A stretch of 64,000 bases of DNA from Rhizomys pruinosus (GCA_009823505.1 VZQC01005766.1:1896154-1960153); one strand, 5' to 3'; shown: positions 10,698 to 22,561, counted from the stretch's first letter. Notes: generated from the letters alone by a model not told the origin. Numbers and translations: made by a program.

Positions 10698-11933
10698 TGA
10701 GAGTCCCCGGAAGGGGAGCAGGCTGGGGGAGGGGAGGACGAGCCGTTCCTCCAGAGAGACCTCCAGAAAGCTTTTAAGGGCCTGCAGTTGGATGAGTAAA
10801 TATTTTCCCTTTCAGATGAAAGGTGCAATCACCCTCCGTTTTTTAATGACTTTAATTAGAAAAGATTGCCTTAATCTTTTACTTATCTGTACTATTGTGG
10901 GAACTGCCAGAAAACTGAGTGCGAGGAAAACAGGTGGAGTTTGACCTTTGCTCTAGGCATCTTGAATTTCTTCTCCACTGGTAATTAAGAAGAATCAAGG
11001 GAAGTTCCTTGCAGAATCTAGGAAACTAAAACACACACAGAATGGTAGATAAAGGGGCACACTTGCTCAGAGGCACACTCTCTAACACATGCCACACACA
11101 CAGGCACCCTCTCCTATCCACATGTGTGTATGAATGGAAGGAAAGGGGGACTCTAATATAGCAAAACCGTTCTTTTTCAACTTTGAGAACATTCCCGCTC
11201 CCAGACTGACATGGTTTAATGAGTTTCCCAGGGTGGCCTAAAATGATTAATTAAGCAGACAACCCCCAACCCCCTCCCCAAACAACGGAAACCATAACGG
11301 TCTGTTTGGGGAGAAAGCAGCAGGGCCCCCCGACTCTAGGAGCCGTTGAGGACGTGGTGTAAGAACAAGGAGCCCCAGATAAGGCCTATACCAACCGTCG
11401 GTAACGGCCACCAAGGCTCCTCCTGCCCAAGCTCTGGCTGGCAGGTCTAGGTCTGGCTTCTGGGCTCCCTGTGTCTCACACTGCCCTGGCCCAAGAATGT
11501 CCTCGGCAAGATGCTGGGACAGGCAAGTGTTGGCCTCTCGTCCTCTCAGAGGCCCTACCTGTGGCCATCTTGACTGGAACACATTCCTGGACTCATTGGT
11601 GGACAATGGGGAGGAATTCTGGCATTTACCTGCATGTCCAGACCCACGGGCATGGAACGTGAATTTTCAGAAGAGACAAAAAAAAAAGGACAGGGGTCAC
11701 CCATGTCTGGATCCTCGCCTCTTTCTATGTGCTAGGGCCTTCAGAGCCCAGAACTGACTATTCTTTGTTACAGCAAAGGCTTGGAGTGCTCCTGACATGG
11801 AGCTGGAATAGGGGAGCAGTGGCTGGAAGACAGGCCTACTGTGGGACCCTAATGCCTTACTCTAGGAGCCATTCTAGAAACCAGGTGATTCTGTGATCAG
11901 GGAAGCTTGCTCCCAGGGTGTCTGTTTTCTTTG
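10697..11933. other. Unique sequence, candidate conserved block
   Basis: AT-rich parts at 10795-10890 and 11165-11260 contain homeodomain-type cores: TAATTA at 10853 and the palindrome TTAATTAA at 11247. They are free of repeats, which is the look of conserved non-coding elements. Conservation itself cannot be seen here. The 119-codon frame at 11247-11606 is overlapped by frames on the other strand and is not protein-like. Confidence 0.4.
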
Positions 11934-12080
11934 TTTTGGTCTTTTCAGCACAGGGTCTCTCTGTAGCCCCAGCTGTCCTGGAACTCACTCTGTAGACCAG
12001 GCTGGCCTTGAACTCACAAAGATCCGCCTGCCTCTGCCTCCCGAATGCTAGGCTTAAAGGCATGCGCCACCGCCCCGCAT
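11934..12080 (-). repeat. B1 SINE
   Basis: Reverse-strand B1 ('ggaactcactctgtagacca', then 'gtagaccaggctggccttga') ending at a CCGC-type head. It supplies the middle of the 166-codon reverse frame at 11857-12357, which is therefore not a gene. Confidence 0.93.
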
Positions 12081-14550
12081 AGCGGTTGTTTTTCAGAGAA
12101 ACCTCAGTGCTCTGCCTCTGCACCCCACATGGGCTCCCCAGAACACTATGAGTGTTTCTCTTGGATGGTGCTTCAAGGTTTCCGCTGGGGTCCTTAGGAC
12201 TGGCTCCTCTTTCCCATAAAGGCTTGGGCTGCCTTTCCAGACAGTAGTACCTCCCGGGAGCTGGGACTAGAGCAAGAACACCCAGCTGGGGGTTTCTGCA
12301 GACTGTCTCTGTAAACAGGCCTAGGAAAGGCCGCAGGAGCAAGGCAAGCACAGGCACAGCAGCCTGGAGGGATGGGAGGAGGTGAAGGTGAGGAGTAGGC
12401 GGAGCCTCGAGCAGGGTTTTCCTTTCTGAAGCCTCCAGGTGCTTGGGCGGGGCTTCCAGCCAGCTGTTTACGCAATTGGTCTGTCTCTGCCTGCGCCTTT
12501 CTCTACAGTTGTCTGTGCATACGTTCCGTCTGTGTGTCTAATCTCGCCTGCAGGGGTCTGTCTCTGTGTTCCTGTCTATCCCTCGGAGAAAAATGACTTC
12601 GGCCTCTGCTTTGTGTGAGCACCCCACCTCAAAGCAGCCACTAAAATAAACCTGCTACAAACACTTTAATAATTTTTTTTCCTTTCTGTCCCTGGCACAG
12701 GCACTAACACCAGCGGGTCTCCACGGTCAATTTGGGAAGCTTGGGAAAATATTGCTTGTAATTAAAAGTCTAGAAGGGCCTCAATTAAAGTAGTGTTAGC
12801 CCTGCCAGGCCTGGTCTCAAATCCCACTCGGCAGCATTCCTGTCCTGGCTGGAAAAGGCCTTTGATTTGCACCAAATGTTCAGTGGCCACGCTGGACTGG
12901 GCCCTGGCTCTGCCTTCCTTTGCCAGCTGCCCAGGGCACAGGCCAGCCTGAACTCTAAGACTCAGCCTGAGCTCTGGACTTTGTCAGCACAGGCCTAGTC
13001 TCCCAGACTCCTCTCTTCCTATCTCCACCGTGGTCCTGAGATCCCCTATCTGGGGAGGTAGGCCTCCTTGCCTTAGGACAGATAGATGGGGGCCCAGTCC
13101 ACTTCCTGCATCCAAAGGTCAGGCACACTGAGGATGAGATAGCAACAGTATGTGCTGCAGGAAGGTGGGGATTAAGGACCTAGCATCCCAGTTCCCCTTC
13201 TTACCCCACAGGCTACATCCACCTGAGGGCCTGCCTGGAACTATCGCTACCTCTGGAAGAGTGTTCTGGCCTAGAGTCAAAAGCCCTGGTTTGGGATGAG
13301 TGGAGGGAGACAGGGACTGCATGGACCCTGATCTGTCTTGTCCTCTGTGGAGCAGACCCAGGGTTGGCCTGATCTCCGCTCCTGTCCATGAGGGTGAGGC
13401 AGGCAGCTGAGGCTAGAAACATGGAGCAGAGAGGGTGCTGCCTCCTCCGGGGAGTGCTGCAGTGGGTGGGTGGAGAAGTTCTGAGTCAGCTCCCAGCAGT
13501 GCACTCCTCCCAGGACATGTAGACGCAGTCGCAGCACCCGTTTGCGCATTTGGGCAAGCACAGGCACACGGACTGACTGCACCAGCTGTGTGCTATGTTC
13601 ATAAGGTACAGACACACATACTCAGTGTCCCAGGTCCAGTCCCTCCCCACCTCCACTCTTCCACCAACTTCTAGTGACAGCACTCACAGTCTCAAATGAG
13701 GTACAGTCAGACACCCTGCTGCAAAGGCTCTTGGGTCCCTCCAGGACCACACTCTCTTTTGCAGTTCTCATCCTGGGCCAATTCTAACACCTCTCCAAAC
13801 TGCAGGCCAAGGTTGGTCCCTGACCTTCAGGAGGGCAGCCTTCTGTGTCCCTCCCTTCTGGTGGACCTCTGTGGATGGCTGAGGGGCAGCCTGGCCCCAG
13901 CAGTCCGGGAGTGGCAGGGGAAGGGTTACAGGCCAACAAGAAAAAACAATTACTAACTGGAAAGGCAGTGCATTCCAACCCTGCTTAGCCAGGCGGCCAG
14001 GGCCGTGGGTGGTTCTTGGATTATGCATTTCCTTGAAAACAAAAAGGAGAGTTCAGGGCAGTTCAGCTGTGCCCAGTGTCTCACTCTGGGCCTTGTCTCC
14101 AGCCCTCCTCATGCCTGCACACACGCATGCACAGTCCCTCTGGCCTGGTGGAAATCCACTGGGACGGTGAGAACATTAGTTCTTCCAAAACTGAAGCAAA
14201 GTGGGGGGCAGGCTGGGAAGGAGCACCGAAGAAAGACTGGGAAGGGGAAAGAATGTGAGGCCCTAGAACTCAGGCCTGGCCTGAGAGGGAGCTAGTTAGG
14301 ATGGCTGTGCGGACACAGGCCACCTCATGTGCAAAGACACAGACGCAAGTGTGTGGATACCTGGAGCCCAAGTTCCCTGGGCCCAGATCAGAAAGTCAGG
14401 GCACGACAGGAGCCAGAGAAGAGGCTAAAGGAGGGGCCTGCTCACAGAAACCAAACTCTGTTGTCCTCAGAAGCTAGGGATTCACAGGGGAGGTAGTAGA
14501 GAGGCTGCCAGGACCTTGAGGGAAAGTAAGAAGTAGGACTGGACTAGTTA
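12081..14550. other. Unique sequence, candidate conserved block
   Basis: About 2.5 kb without recognised transposons. The part at 12590-12830 is AT-rich, with an A/T-run, TAATTA at 12759 and CAATTAAAG just after it, and resembles a conserved non-coding element. 12360-12480 is mildly CpG-containing but too small for an island. Frames at 13119-14295 overlap on both strands. Confidence 0.4.
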
Positions 14551-14690
14551 ACAAAGCATGGTGGTGGTATAGGTCAGTAATCCTGGCTACTCAGGAGGTG
14601 GAAACAGGATGGCAAATTCAAGGGTCCCCTGGGCCACAGAGTGAATTCAAGGCCAGTCAGGGCACCTTAGTTGAGATTCTGTATCAAAAA
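14551..14690 (+). repeat. Proto-B1/B4-type SINE, diverged
   Basis: Diverged 7SL-like monomer ('agtaatcctggctactcagg', then 'gaattcaaggccagtcaggg') directly upstream of a younger B1. Confidence 0.65.
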
Positions 14691-14697
14691 ATCAAAG

Positions 14698-14863
14698 TAG
14701 CTGGGCATGGTGGTACACGCCTTTAATCTCAGCACTTGAGGCAGAGGCAGGCAAATCTCAGTTGAGTTTGAGGCCAGCCTGGTTTATATAGATCGTTCTA
14801 GGTCAGTCAGGGCTACATAGTGAGACACTGTCTCAAACAAACAAACAAACAAACAAACAAACA
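14698..14863 (+). repeat. B1 SINE with (CAAA)n tail
   Basis: B1 from 'gtagctgggcatggtggtac' to 'gagacactgtctc', followed by a CAAA-expanded tail at about 14834-14863. Confidence 0.92.
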
Positions 14864-14865
14864 AT

Positions 14866-14866
14866 C

Positions 14867-14912
<46 letters not shown>
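14866..14912. repeat. (TA)n microsatellite
   Basis: TA run of about 22 units abutting the CAAA tail of the preceding B1, probably grown from that tail. Confidence 0.93.
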
Positions 14913-14919
<7 letters not shown>

Positions 14920-14921
14920 GT

Positions 14922-15162
14922 AAGTTGGGAAGACAGCCCAGTTGGTAAAGTGTTTACTGTGTAAGAATGAGGACCCGAGTTCAAGCCCCGGCATACATGT
15001 AAAAGCTGGGCATGGTAATTTCATCATGGTAGAGGCAGAGATGGGTGGATCTCTGGGGATCTGTAGTCAGCCAGGCCAGGTAAATCAGTAAGTTCTAGTT
15101 CAGTGAGAGACCTTGTTTTGTAAATAAATAGGTGGAGGAAAGTGATTGAGGAAGACCATCAC
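14922..15162 (+). repeat. B4 SINE
   Basis: ID-like head ('cagttggtaaagtgtttact', 'gacccgagttcaagccccgg') fused to a B1-like body ('agctgggcatggtaa', then 'ctagttcagtgagagacctt'). This is the standard B4 structure of rodents. Confidence 0.88.

Positions 15163-15164
<2 letters not shown>

Positions 15165-15207
<43 letters not shown>
15165..15207. repeat. (AC)n microsatellite
   Basis: AC run of about 21 units at the 3' end of the B4 element. Confidence 0.97.
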
Positions 15208-15208
<1 letters not shown>

Positions 15209-17317
15209 CCAGGAGGGATCCAAGAATTCTGATCTGATAATTATTAAGTGGTGAGCGGCACACAGGAATCCAAGGGAAGAGGCTGCACCAGTTTTGGCTG
15301 TGCATCCCATTGGCTGCTAGGGATGTGATCTGATGAGAAAACTGCTGGGCTAGAGCTTCGGAGAAGTCTGGACCTAGACATCAGTGTGCTGGGGAGAAGA
15401 GAATGGGGAAGAGTGGGCAGAGTACAGCGCACACCCCTGAAAAATCCAAGATTCCCTCCGCCATGCTGCTGTGGGGGGAGCATTTGGTCCTTGCTATCCG
15501 CAGCAAGCAGGGAGCTTGCACCAAGCCTCAGAGAAGATGGGTTAGGACGAGTGTGGTGAATGGGGCTTGGATGTCAGAAGTTAAGGTGCAGAGGTAAAGC
15601 TGGAGGATGAGGCCAGGTCTGAAGAGGCCTCCGTAGCCCAGGCCCAGCCTTGGAGACACAGTGGGACTTCTGGGAGCAAGAGCTAGATGACAGCATGGCC
15701 TCCCTTTGTCCTGGAGGCGGACTCCACACACCAGCAGAGCAGCCACATGTACAGAGGTGTCCCTTTCTGCTGGGCTGCCATTCCAGGTCTGTCTAGTCTA
15801 AATCAGAGGCTGAGCTCCAGACACTTGTTTCTTTCTCCAGGGGCGAGTGCTAAGTGATGGAGAAACAGCTCAGGCTGGGCACCGCTCAGGCTCCCTTTTC
15901 TTCTACTGGGGTTAGAGAATTGTTAGTCCCTCTTATTTTCCTCTGCATTTTGCAGGCCATACTTTGGCTTATACCGCCAAGGTAGCCGTGGGCCTTGGGA
16001 ATCTGTTACCAATCCCAGTTCCTTTCCTGAGGCACTCAACAGTGGTCAGAAGTCCTCGGGACCTCGTTTGTTTCCCACTGTCCTCCTGCCCAGACCCAGT
16101 GCACTCCTCTGTCTCCTTTTTTCCCCTCGTTTCATCCAGATATGAGGTCTGTCACCAGAATTCCCTGAAGAAGGCGCAGGGGACAGGGCTGCAAAGACTC
16201 TCTAGGGTGGTGGGCATATCTCTTTTGAGTCTCCTAATGTCACCCCTATGGCCACTGATCAGTTACTAATGACCTGCTCTGTCTCATAGGCCTGTGCCAG
16301 TCCATATCTCCTTTACGACCTTGCCCATCTGTTTCTGATGGCTCTTCCCTTTGCCTCCTCCTAAGATTGGTCAGTGAATGTGCACTCGAGGTGTAGAGAG
16401 GGGGACTCAAGCCTCTATCCTGGCCTGCAACCCTGCTCATCCAGGTGGAAATCATTGCACTAATGAACATGGTGCTGCTTGCTAAGGGAGGGGCACAAGA
16501 CGCACACAATGCAGGGCCACCTAACAGGCCAGCAGCCAAACTGTGAGGTACTGAGGAGAAGGGCTGTTTGGGGGCCCGAAACAGAGAACGAGACCTTGAC
16601 CTGAGGCATCGCAGGCCCAGGTTCAGCATGTTATTTGGTGGAGGCGTGGAGGCTCAGAGGTCTGTGGCAAAGAGCAAATCCCAGGCCACAAGTGGGTCTG
16701 ACCAGGGAAGTGCAGTGGCCAGGACAACCCCAGGGGCTGGCTGACCACTGTCGTTCCTTCCAGGGTAGCAATCTCACCTACCTCCATGCAGTCACCCAGG
16801 ACTTGGCTTTAAAGGCCAACAAGGTGTTGGGGGGGTAGGGAGGGGGGCGGTACCTTAAAAGGCCTAAACCAGAGGGGCTGGAGGGGCTAGAGAAGCTGGA
16901 AGGGGAGAGTGTCTGGCCCCCCATGTACTCTTCTAGAGATCCACTGCTCAGCCCAGACTGCCCGATGGGCCTCATCTAAGGCTCTAGGACAGAATTCAAA
17001 ACGACACTGCACCACTCCCAACCCAACTGCCTCCTTCCAGAATGAAGCCCCCCTACACCACCTTGTCCTGCATCCTCACCAGACTGACACCTGGGTCCCA
17101 TAGGCTCTGACACCTCCCCCGAGGCAAAGCTTCTGCTGGAGAGGAAGCAGTAGGTGCAGTGAATAGCTAAGCTTCCTATGACTCCATGACACGCCCTGAG
17201 TCTTCCTGCTTTGGGCTTCTGTAGAGTGAGGATTTGGGCTGTGAACTCTGGTTCTTCAGCTCTGCTTTCAGAGTCCAGCCATTATATGGGGAGACCAAAG
17301 CCATGGCTCCTCTGTGT

Positions 17318-17321
<4 letters not shown>
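15208..17321. other. Unique sequence with a G-rich site
   Basis: About 2.1 kb of single-copy sequence. At 16829-16850 the + strand has G runs of 7, 3 and 6 separated by TA and A, ending GCGG, a candidate G-quadruplex. Frames of 60-127 codons (for example 16246-16629 on the minus strand) show no domain. Confidence 0.55.

Positions 17322-17362
<41 letters not shown>
17322..17362. repeat. (AC)n microsatellite
   Basis: Uninterrupted AC run of about 20 units. Confidence 0.97.
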
Positions 17363-17365
<3 letters not shown>

Positions 17366-17935
17366 CTGCCCCTCCCTGTCGCACCTATGTAAAAGGCTCC
17401 TTTAGAGGAACCTCCACACCTCTACCCCTGAGTCTCCCCACCTCCCACGGGCCTCCTCCATAGACTCTTCAAGGTGACCTCTGTCTGGAGATGAGGACAA
17501 TGTGTCTGTTTTTCAAATATTTGGAGCCTGCTAAAGACCAACACATTTTTTAAAGTGTGTATAATTTGAGGGCAATTTGATCCATATGTTTCTGATTCCC
17601 TTGCACTTAAATCATCAAAATATTGATTTTTAAGAGCCATTTGATGTCTAAGGAACCTTTTTAATAAGCTTTTAAAGCTCTTTAAACCCAGAGCCTGGAG
17701 CCAGTGCCAGGGCCCCACTGTCCCAGGCCAGAGCACACCACACCCCCTCCCCCAGGTCAGGACTTGAGGCTCCTCCAGTTCCTTCCATAGGCCCCAGCAC
17801 TGCCCAGGGGCCTAATGACACCCTCCCTTTCTCTCCACAGACCTCTCTTATGCTTCACCAATGCAACTTGGAGTCACAGAGCAAGAGGGACAACTGGAAT
17901 ATGTATTTACTCTTAAAGCTGCATAACACTTTATT
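17363..17935. other. Unique sequence, candidate conserved block
   Basis: 17475-17715 is AT-rich, repeat-free and full of short homeodomain- and FOX-like motifs (CAAATATTTGG, TTAAATCATCAAAATATTGA, TTTTTAATAAGC). It is the block in the window that most resembles a deeply conserved non-coding element. The CTTTCTCTCCACAG at about 17826 is acceptor-like, but no coding frame follows. Confidence 0.4.
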
Positions 17936-18150
17936 GTAGAACATGTTATGATGGGTCTGACCAACCCCACTGAGACGTTTAGCCCATGTCCCATGCGGAG
18001 CTCTGTGCATGTTTCTGATTATATCCTTTGGATGTCTTTCTAGAAGTAAAAATACTGGGTCAAAGAGGACACACAACTTTAAGTCCCACAAGTGGCCCAC
18101 ACCATTTTTCTAAGAGATTGTATCAGTTTATACTTCCAAAGATCTCCTAG
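17936..18150 (-). repeat. Ancient L1 fragment
   Basis: Matches in order the antisense of the 3' ORF2 region of old mammalian L1: 'gctgcataaca', 'tttctagaagtaaaaatact', 'gggtcaaagagg', 'gattgtatcagtttatactt'. Diverged, non-coding. Confidence 0.6.
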
Positions 18151-18839
18151 AGGTCTCCTTCCTCTCACAGGAGGCCTTCTTTGTGAGCGAGCCTGTGATT
18201 AGCCTTGTTTTCCTTTATGCTTTTCCTTGAAAGGAAAGGAAGCAAGCCACCTGCATTGATTAGAGAGGGGTGTGGATTGATCTTTGTCCCCCAAGATTCT
18301 GGTTATCCACAATGGGACACCTGTGCCCCTTGAAAATTACGAAGAGCATGCTGAGGCTTAGAAGATGAGTCCTCTGAGATGCTATCTAAAATTTAGAGAT
18401 GACAGTGTCAATGGAACTCCGTGACCATGCACATAAGTGAGCCTGCCCTGGTGGGAAAGTCCTGTGGCCACCAACCATGACCACAGCTGTCCCCAGGAGC
18501 TGAGTGACACTCGTGTCATTACTTTAAAAAAAATTTTTTTAACAATAAGTAGTGAATACAAGCATCCTTCATGTAAAACCAATTTGCAAGCAGCTATGCC
18601 CAAACCCACACAGCCCAAAGCTCCCAAGGAGAGGCTTCTCTAAGGCAGATCCATGAAGAGATGCGGAGGTTCTTCCAGTCCTATAGAATCACAGATGTTT
18701 AGGGTTTCTGTGTCAGGAAGAGGAACCCCACTCCTTCCCCTAAGTACAGGATCCAGCAGAGCCATAGAAGGCAAGGCACAGTCAGTCTCTCCCGGGTGAA
18801 AACCTAAGGAGAAAAAATCTGAATGCAAAGGAGCAAGCC
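18151..18839. other. Unique sequence, no gene seen
   Basis: Nothing recognised apart from a small A/T palindrome near 18525-18540. 18785-18839 may be part of the adjoining L1. Confidence 0.55.
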
Positions 18840-19215
18840 GAAAATAATGACATGATTCGTCTTTGTTTTTCTGGAACTGTGTTACTTCACTTAACATAAT
18901 ATCTTCTTTTTTTTTTTTTTTTTTGGTCTTTTTGAGACAGTGTTTCCTCGTAGCTCCAGCTGGCCTGGAACACACTCTGTAGACCAGGCTGGCTTTGAAC
19001 TCACAAAGACCCATCTGCCTGCCTCTGCCCTCCCAAGTGCTAGGATTAAAGGCGTGCGCCACCATGCCAGACATTATCTTCTAGCTCCATCCATTTACCT
19101 GCAAAGTTCATGATGTTGTCTTTTTTTACTGCTGCATAGAACTCCAGTGTGTACATGTGCCACATTTTTTTCTATCCACTTGTCAGTGGACTCTTATTTG
19201 ATTCACATGATTGTA
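18840..19215 (-). repeat. L1 3' ORF2 fragment, split by a B1
   Basis: Antisense L1 sequence: 'ttacttcacttaacataata' before the nested B1, then 'agctccatccatttacctgc', 'gctgcatagaactccagtgt', 'cacatttttttctatccact'. A second fragment of the same L1 region lies at 38120-38410. Translation on the minus strand keeps the ORF2-like LEDIML-type motif, but the frame is broken. Confidence 0.8.
18908..19072 (-). repeat. B1 SINE nested in L1
   Basis: Reverse-strand B1 with an oligo-T left end. The near-identical repeats aatatcttct and attatcttct flank it, and the L1 sequence resumes exactly after it, so it inserted into the older L1. Confidence 0.92.
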
Positions 19216-19804
19216 CATATAAGCCCGTCCAGTTGGAAGGGAAGCCTGGAGATTGATGGTGGTCGCAGATTTCAGGTCCTCCCAAAGATCCCCAAAGCCT
19301 GGAGGCTCTGGAGGAAGAAAGGCCCTAGGCTGGAGATGTATCTGAATTCCAGGAGATCTAGAAGAGTTGGCATCGCTGTGGTGTCCTCCGGGCCTTACTG
19401 CTTTGATTCCATATTTACAGGTGAACCTTGTTCTTCCCCCCAACTCCTGCTTCGGTTCAAATAATTGAGTTCATTCCTCAGATTACTAGCATTGTGCAAG
19501 TCCAGGTTTAGGGGTCTGGCAAGACAGGCCCCTAAGTAGACATTTGCTGAAGTTCAGGATGACAAGCTGGCTGAGGTGCTGGGTGGAAAGCACTTTGAGG
19601 ATCACAGTGACAACCCCCTCACACACACAGCACACATCTACCTACTCCTTATGCCTTAGTTACCTGTGACCCTGTCTGTCCTTATGGTTCATCTAGAAGG
19701 GACTACCTACAGCTCTACAACTATCATGCCTGGATGGATGTGAGAAGATAAGTTCCATATGATGGCACGTTTATACACGGGTATATGTGTGTGGTTTGAT
19801 GTGC
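19216..19804. other. Unique sequence, no gene seen
   Basis: Frames of 105 and 86 codons overlap on opposite strands at 19147-19464, and the first begins inside the L1 fragment. Neither is protein-like. Confidence 0.55.
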
Positions 19805-19925
19805 ACCTTAGAATTTAAGTTCCTGGAGTACAAAGATCATATGGTGTGTTTTCCTTGAGTCTCTAACAGTTCTTACAAGGTTAGGATAAAGCTTGCTAGT
19901 CAGTAAACAAACGAATGAACGAACA
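19805..19925 (+). repeat. Ancient interspersed repeat, L2-like
   Basis: Matches the old mammalian tail 'agaatttaagttcctggagt', 'aaagatcatatggtg', ending in an 'aaacaaacgaatgaacgaac' run, typical of L2-type 3' ends. Assignment tentative. Confidence 0.4.
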
Positions 19926-21198
19926 AGCTTTAATGCCCCACCCATAAGGCTGGATTAGACTGGAAGCTGGGAGTTATGTACTTGAAATGGGTCCCATGTG
20001 ACATGGATGGGTCTCTGTTTCTGTGTTCATCACTATACGTACAGTGAGGGGTCAAACTGGACGAAACAATTCTTCCTGGCTCTAGAGACAAGCTAGTGTC
20101 TTTTCCTTCACATGGCCTGTTCCTCATTGCAAGCTTGCTTAGTCCATCCAGACACAGAGCTCAACAGATCTCTAAAGCACTCAATCCATCTGCAGGGGGA
20201 CCTTCTGCTCCCCTTCCTTGTAGGACTCAGGGCTGTTTTGTCAAAATTCTTCAGGAACAGAGGAAAAACACAGTGGCTTTGCTAAAGTCCAGTGGGCAGG
20301 TCTTTTTGAGGACAGGGATTAAGTCTGTCTCTGTTGGTCTCCCCTCCGGCCTAGGCTGTCTGGGAACTGGCTTCAGTTCCAGGGTTGACCCTCCAACGTC
20401 TGTTTCTGTTACCTCTGTATTACCCGGGTGCCGTGTTCGGCATTCCCTCTGGAGTAACTTTTCAAAGCAGAACAGATCCAAAAGGAACAAAGCAATAGGG
20501 GTCCAGGCTAATTCTAAGTGAATTGCCTCTTTCTTCAACAACCGAGCATGGGAAATAGAAGAGACCCCTCTGACTCCCAAGATGGGCACCCCTGCCAGAC
20601 CCTCACACCAGACCTGAAAGATCATCCCTAACAGTGAAGAGGGGGGCCATCTCAATGGGCCCAGCTTCCCTTCCTGCCCTGGATACTGTCAGGCTCTGAC
20701 AAGCTGATGGTGATGGGGGTATGGATTGACTCTCAAAGGATTATCTGGATTTAGAAGAGTCACTTAGGGGTCAACAAGTCTGGGAGGACCAAGCCTAATT
20801 CCCTACAGCACGGCAAGGGAACTCTGTCTCCGCATGACCCTTTCACTCTTAAAGCTGTTGCCTGCCTAGGGAAAGAGCTGCCATGCCTCTTAACAGAGTC
20901 TTACTCTGCACCTTCAAGGAATCTTTTGCAGGGCACCATTTCTTTTGAACATCACAATATCAAGAATGCAAATCTTACAAGGAGAGTGGATGATGCTTTC
21001 AAGCAATTTATATGATACATTTTACAAGCCAAAAAAAAAAAATCTTTATGTTCCAAAACAAGACTAATGTTTCATGTTCAGATAAAAAATTCTTTTCCTT
21101 TAAAATAGAAATCATTGGCATTCATCACCAACTGGAGGTTTGAAGTTGTTCAGAGATTGATTAGGGAACGCTGATAAAAAGACTGAATCACTTGGAGA
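19926..21198. other. Unique sequence, candidate conserved block
   Basis: 20920-21130 is AT-rich and repeat-free and may be a conserved element. Frames of 141 and 134 codons at 20096-20655 overlap each other on opposite strands and lack protein features. Confidence 0.4.
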
Positions 21199-21232
21199 TG
21201 TATGTGTGTGTGTGTGCATGCGTTTGTGTGTG

Positions 21233-21278
<46 letters not shown>
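21199..21278. repeat. Imperfect (TG)n microsatellite
   Basis: TG-rich run with GCATGCG and GCG interruptions followed by about 18 pure units. The interruptions suggest an old array with a younger pure core. Confidence 0.95.
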
Positions 21279-21279
<1 letters not shown>

Positions 21280-21328
21280 GCTGTCTGCTTCTAACAGGGC
21301 AGACTCTAACATCAGAAAGGGTTGTTCT

Positions 21329-21362
21329 TTTTTTTTTTTTTTTCTTTTCCCAAAGCCAATGT
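21329..21362 (-). mobile_element. 34-base micro-retroinsertion
   Basis: An oligo-T run plus 'cttttcccaaagccaatgt' lies between 15-base direct repeats agaaagggttgttct (21314-21328) and agaaagagttgttct (21363-21377; one mismatch). Read on the minus strand it is a very short source fragment with a poly-A tail: an insertion truncated almost to the tail. Confidence 0.6.
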
Positions 21363-21377
21363 AGAAAGAGTTGTTCT

Positions 21378-22157
21378 AGAACTAGGGTAGGCTTGATACC
21401 AATTCATAAAGAACTCCACAACTTCTAAAGGGAGTTGATCTTACTGTTCTAAGATCAAGAAGAGACTTTGGACTGCAGAGATTCAAGCATTCACTAATCT
21501 TGACTATGGAATTCTACTTGTTCTTTCTGTATTGCCCAAAACTCAGGCGGTAGTGTGGACAGAGGACACTCAGAGCAAGCATTAGTATCTTGTAGAATAA
21601 CCAATCATGCTAGCAAAAGACTCATACCGATCACTAGAGAAGCAGGCTGGGGCTTCCTGTAGGAAACACAAAGTTGAATGGCTTTTTTTTGATGGTCTTC
21701 AACAAAGAACATCTTCAGCATATCTGAAAAGAAACATGCAAATAAAAACAAAAACAAGAGAACAGAGTCACGTTCCACCACTGAGAAAAACTGAAATGCA
21801 GTGGAGGTTTGTAGCTGGGCCTGAAGGTCTTGACTCCTGCCCCCCCCCTTACTGTTTTGCCAGAATGATGATGTTGGCAGGTGAGATTTGTACCAGAGCA
21901 GGGTTCCATTAACTTCAGCCTACCAGGCAATCCTGGCTCAGGTCCTCTTCAGTAAATACAGCTCACCGGCCTCCAGTTAGGCCTGTTTTTTTCAGTACTG
22001 CATGTCACTGCTTCACAGCAGGGTGGAAGAACTCAGTGTTAGCAGGACAGTATGTTAGCAGGACAATGCCTAAAATATTGAAAATCTGGCCCTTTATAGA
22101 AAAAAATTTACTAACCCTTGGTCTAAAGCATCTCTAGATGGACAGTCTGGGTCATAT
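21378..22157. other. Unique sequence, no gene seen
   Basis: No recognisable feature. The 101-codon frame at 21607-21912 has no known motif and is overlapped on the other strand. Confidence 0.55.
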
Positions 22158-22171
22158 TAAAAGTGGCCTCA

Positions 22172-22318
22172 GCTGGGTATGGTGGTGCACGCCTTTAATC
22201 CTAGCACTTGGGAGGCAGAGGCAGGCGGATCTTTGTGAGTTCAAGGCCAGCCTGGTCTACAGAGTGAGTTCCAGGACAGCTGGGACTACAGGGAGACCCT
22301 GTCTCAAAAAGACAAAAA

Positions 22319-22358
<40 letters not shown>

Positions 22359-22375
22359 AAATAATAAATAAATAA
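22172..22375 (+). repeat. B1 SINE with (AAAT)n tail
   Basis: Full-length B1 whose tail has become an AAAT array (about 22315-22375). The direct repeat taaaagtggcctca is perfect at 22158-22171 and 22376-22389. Confidence 0.97.
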
Positions 22376-22561
22376 TAAAAGTGGCCTCAAAGGCAACACT
22401 GAGATTCCAGACTATTCTTGGTGGGGTTGTGCTATTTGTGGGCTATGCATAAGACTCATGTGTAGGACTGGGAAAATGGCTCAGTCAGTAAAGTGCCTGT
22501 TGCACGAGAATGAGGCCCTGAGTCTAGATCCCCAGGACCCATGTAAAAAGCCAGCCACAGA

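Noticed and set aside
11857..12357. 166-codon minus-strand frame
   Set aside because: Its middle is the sense translation of a B1 SINE (the LCEFKASLVYRVSSRTAG signature). The same signature explains many other frames in the window.
12360..12480. CpG island promoter
   Set aside because: Only a handful of CpGs over 120 bp, with no associated exon.
13200..13500. Possible exon after 'ttcttaccccacag'
   Set aside because: Acceptor-like only. Frames overlap on both strands and no donor or homology is recognised.
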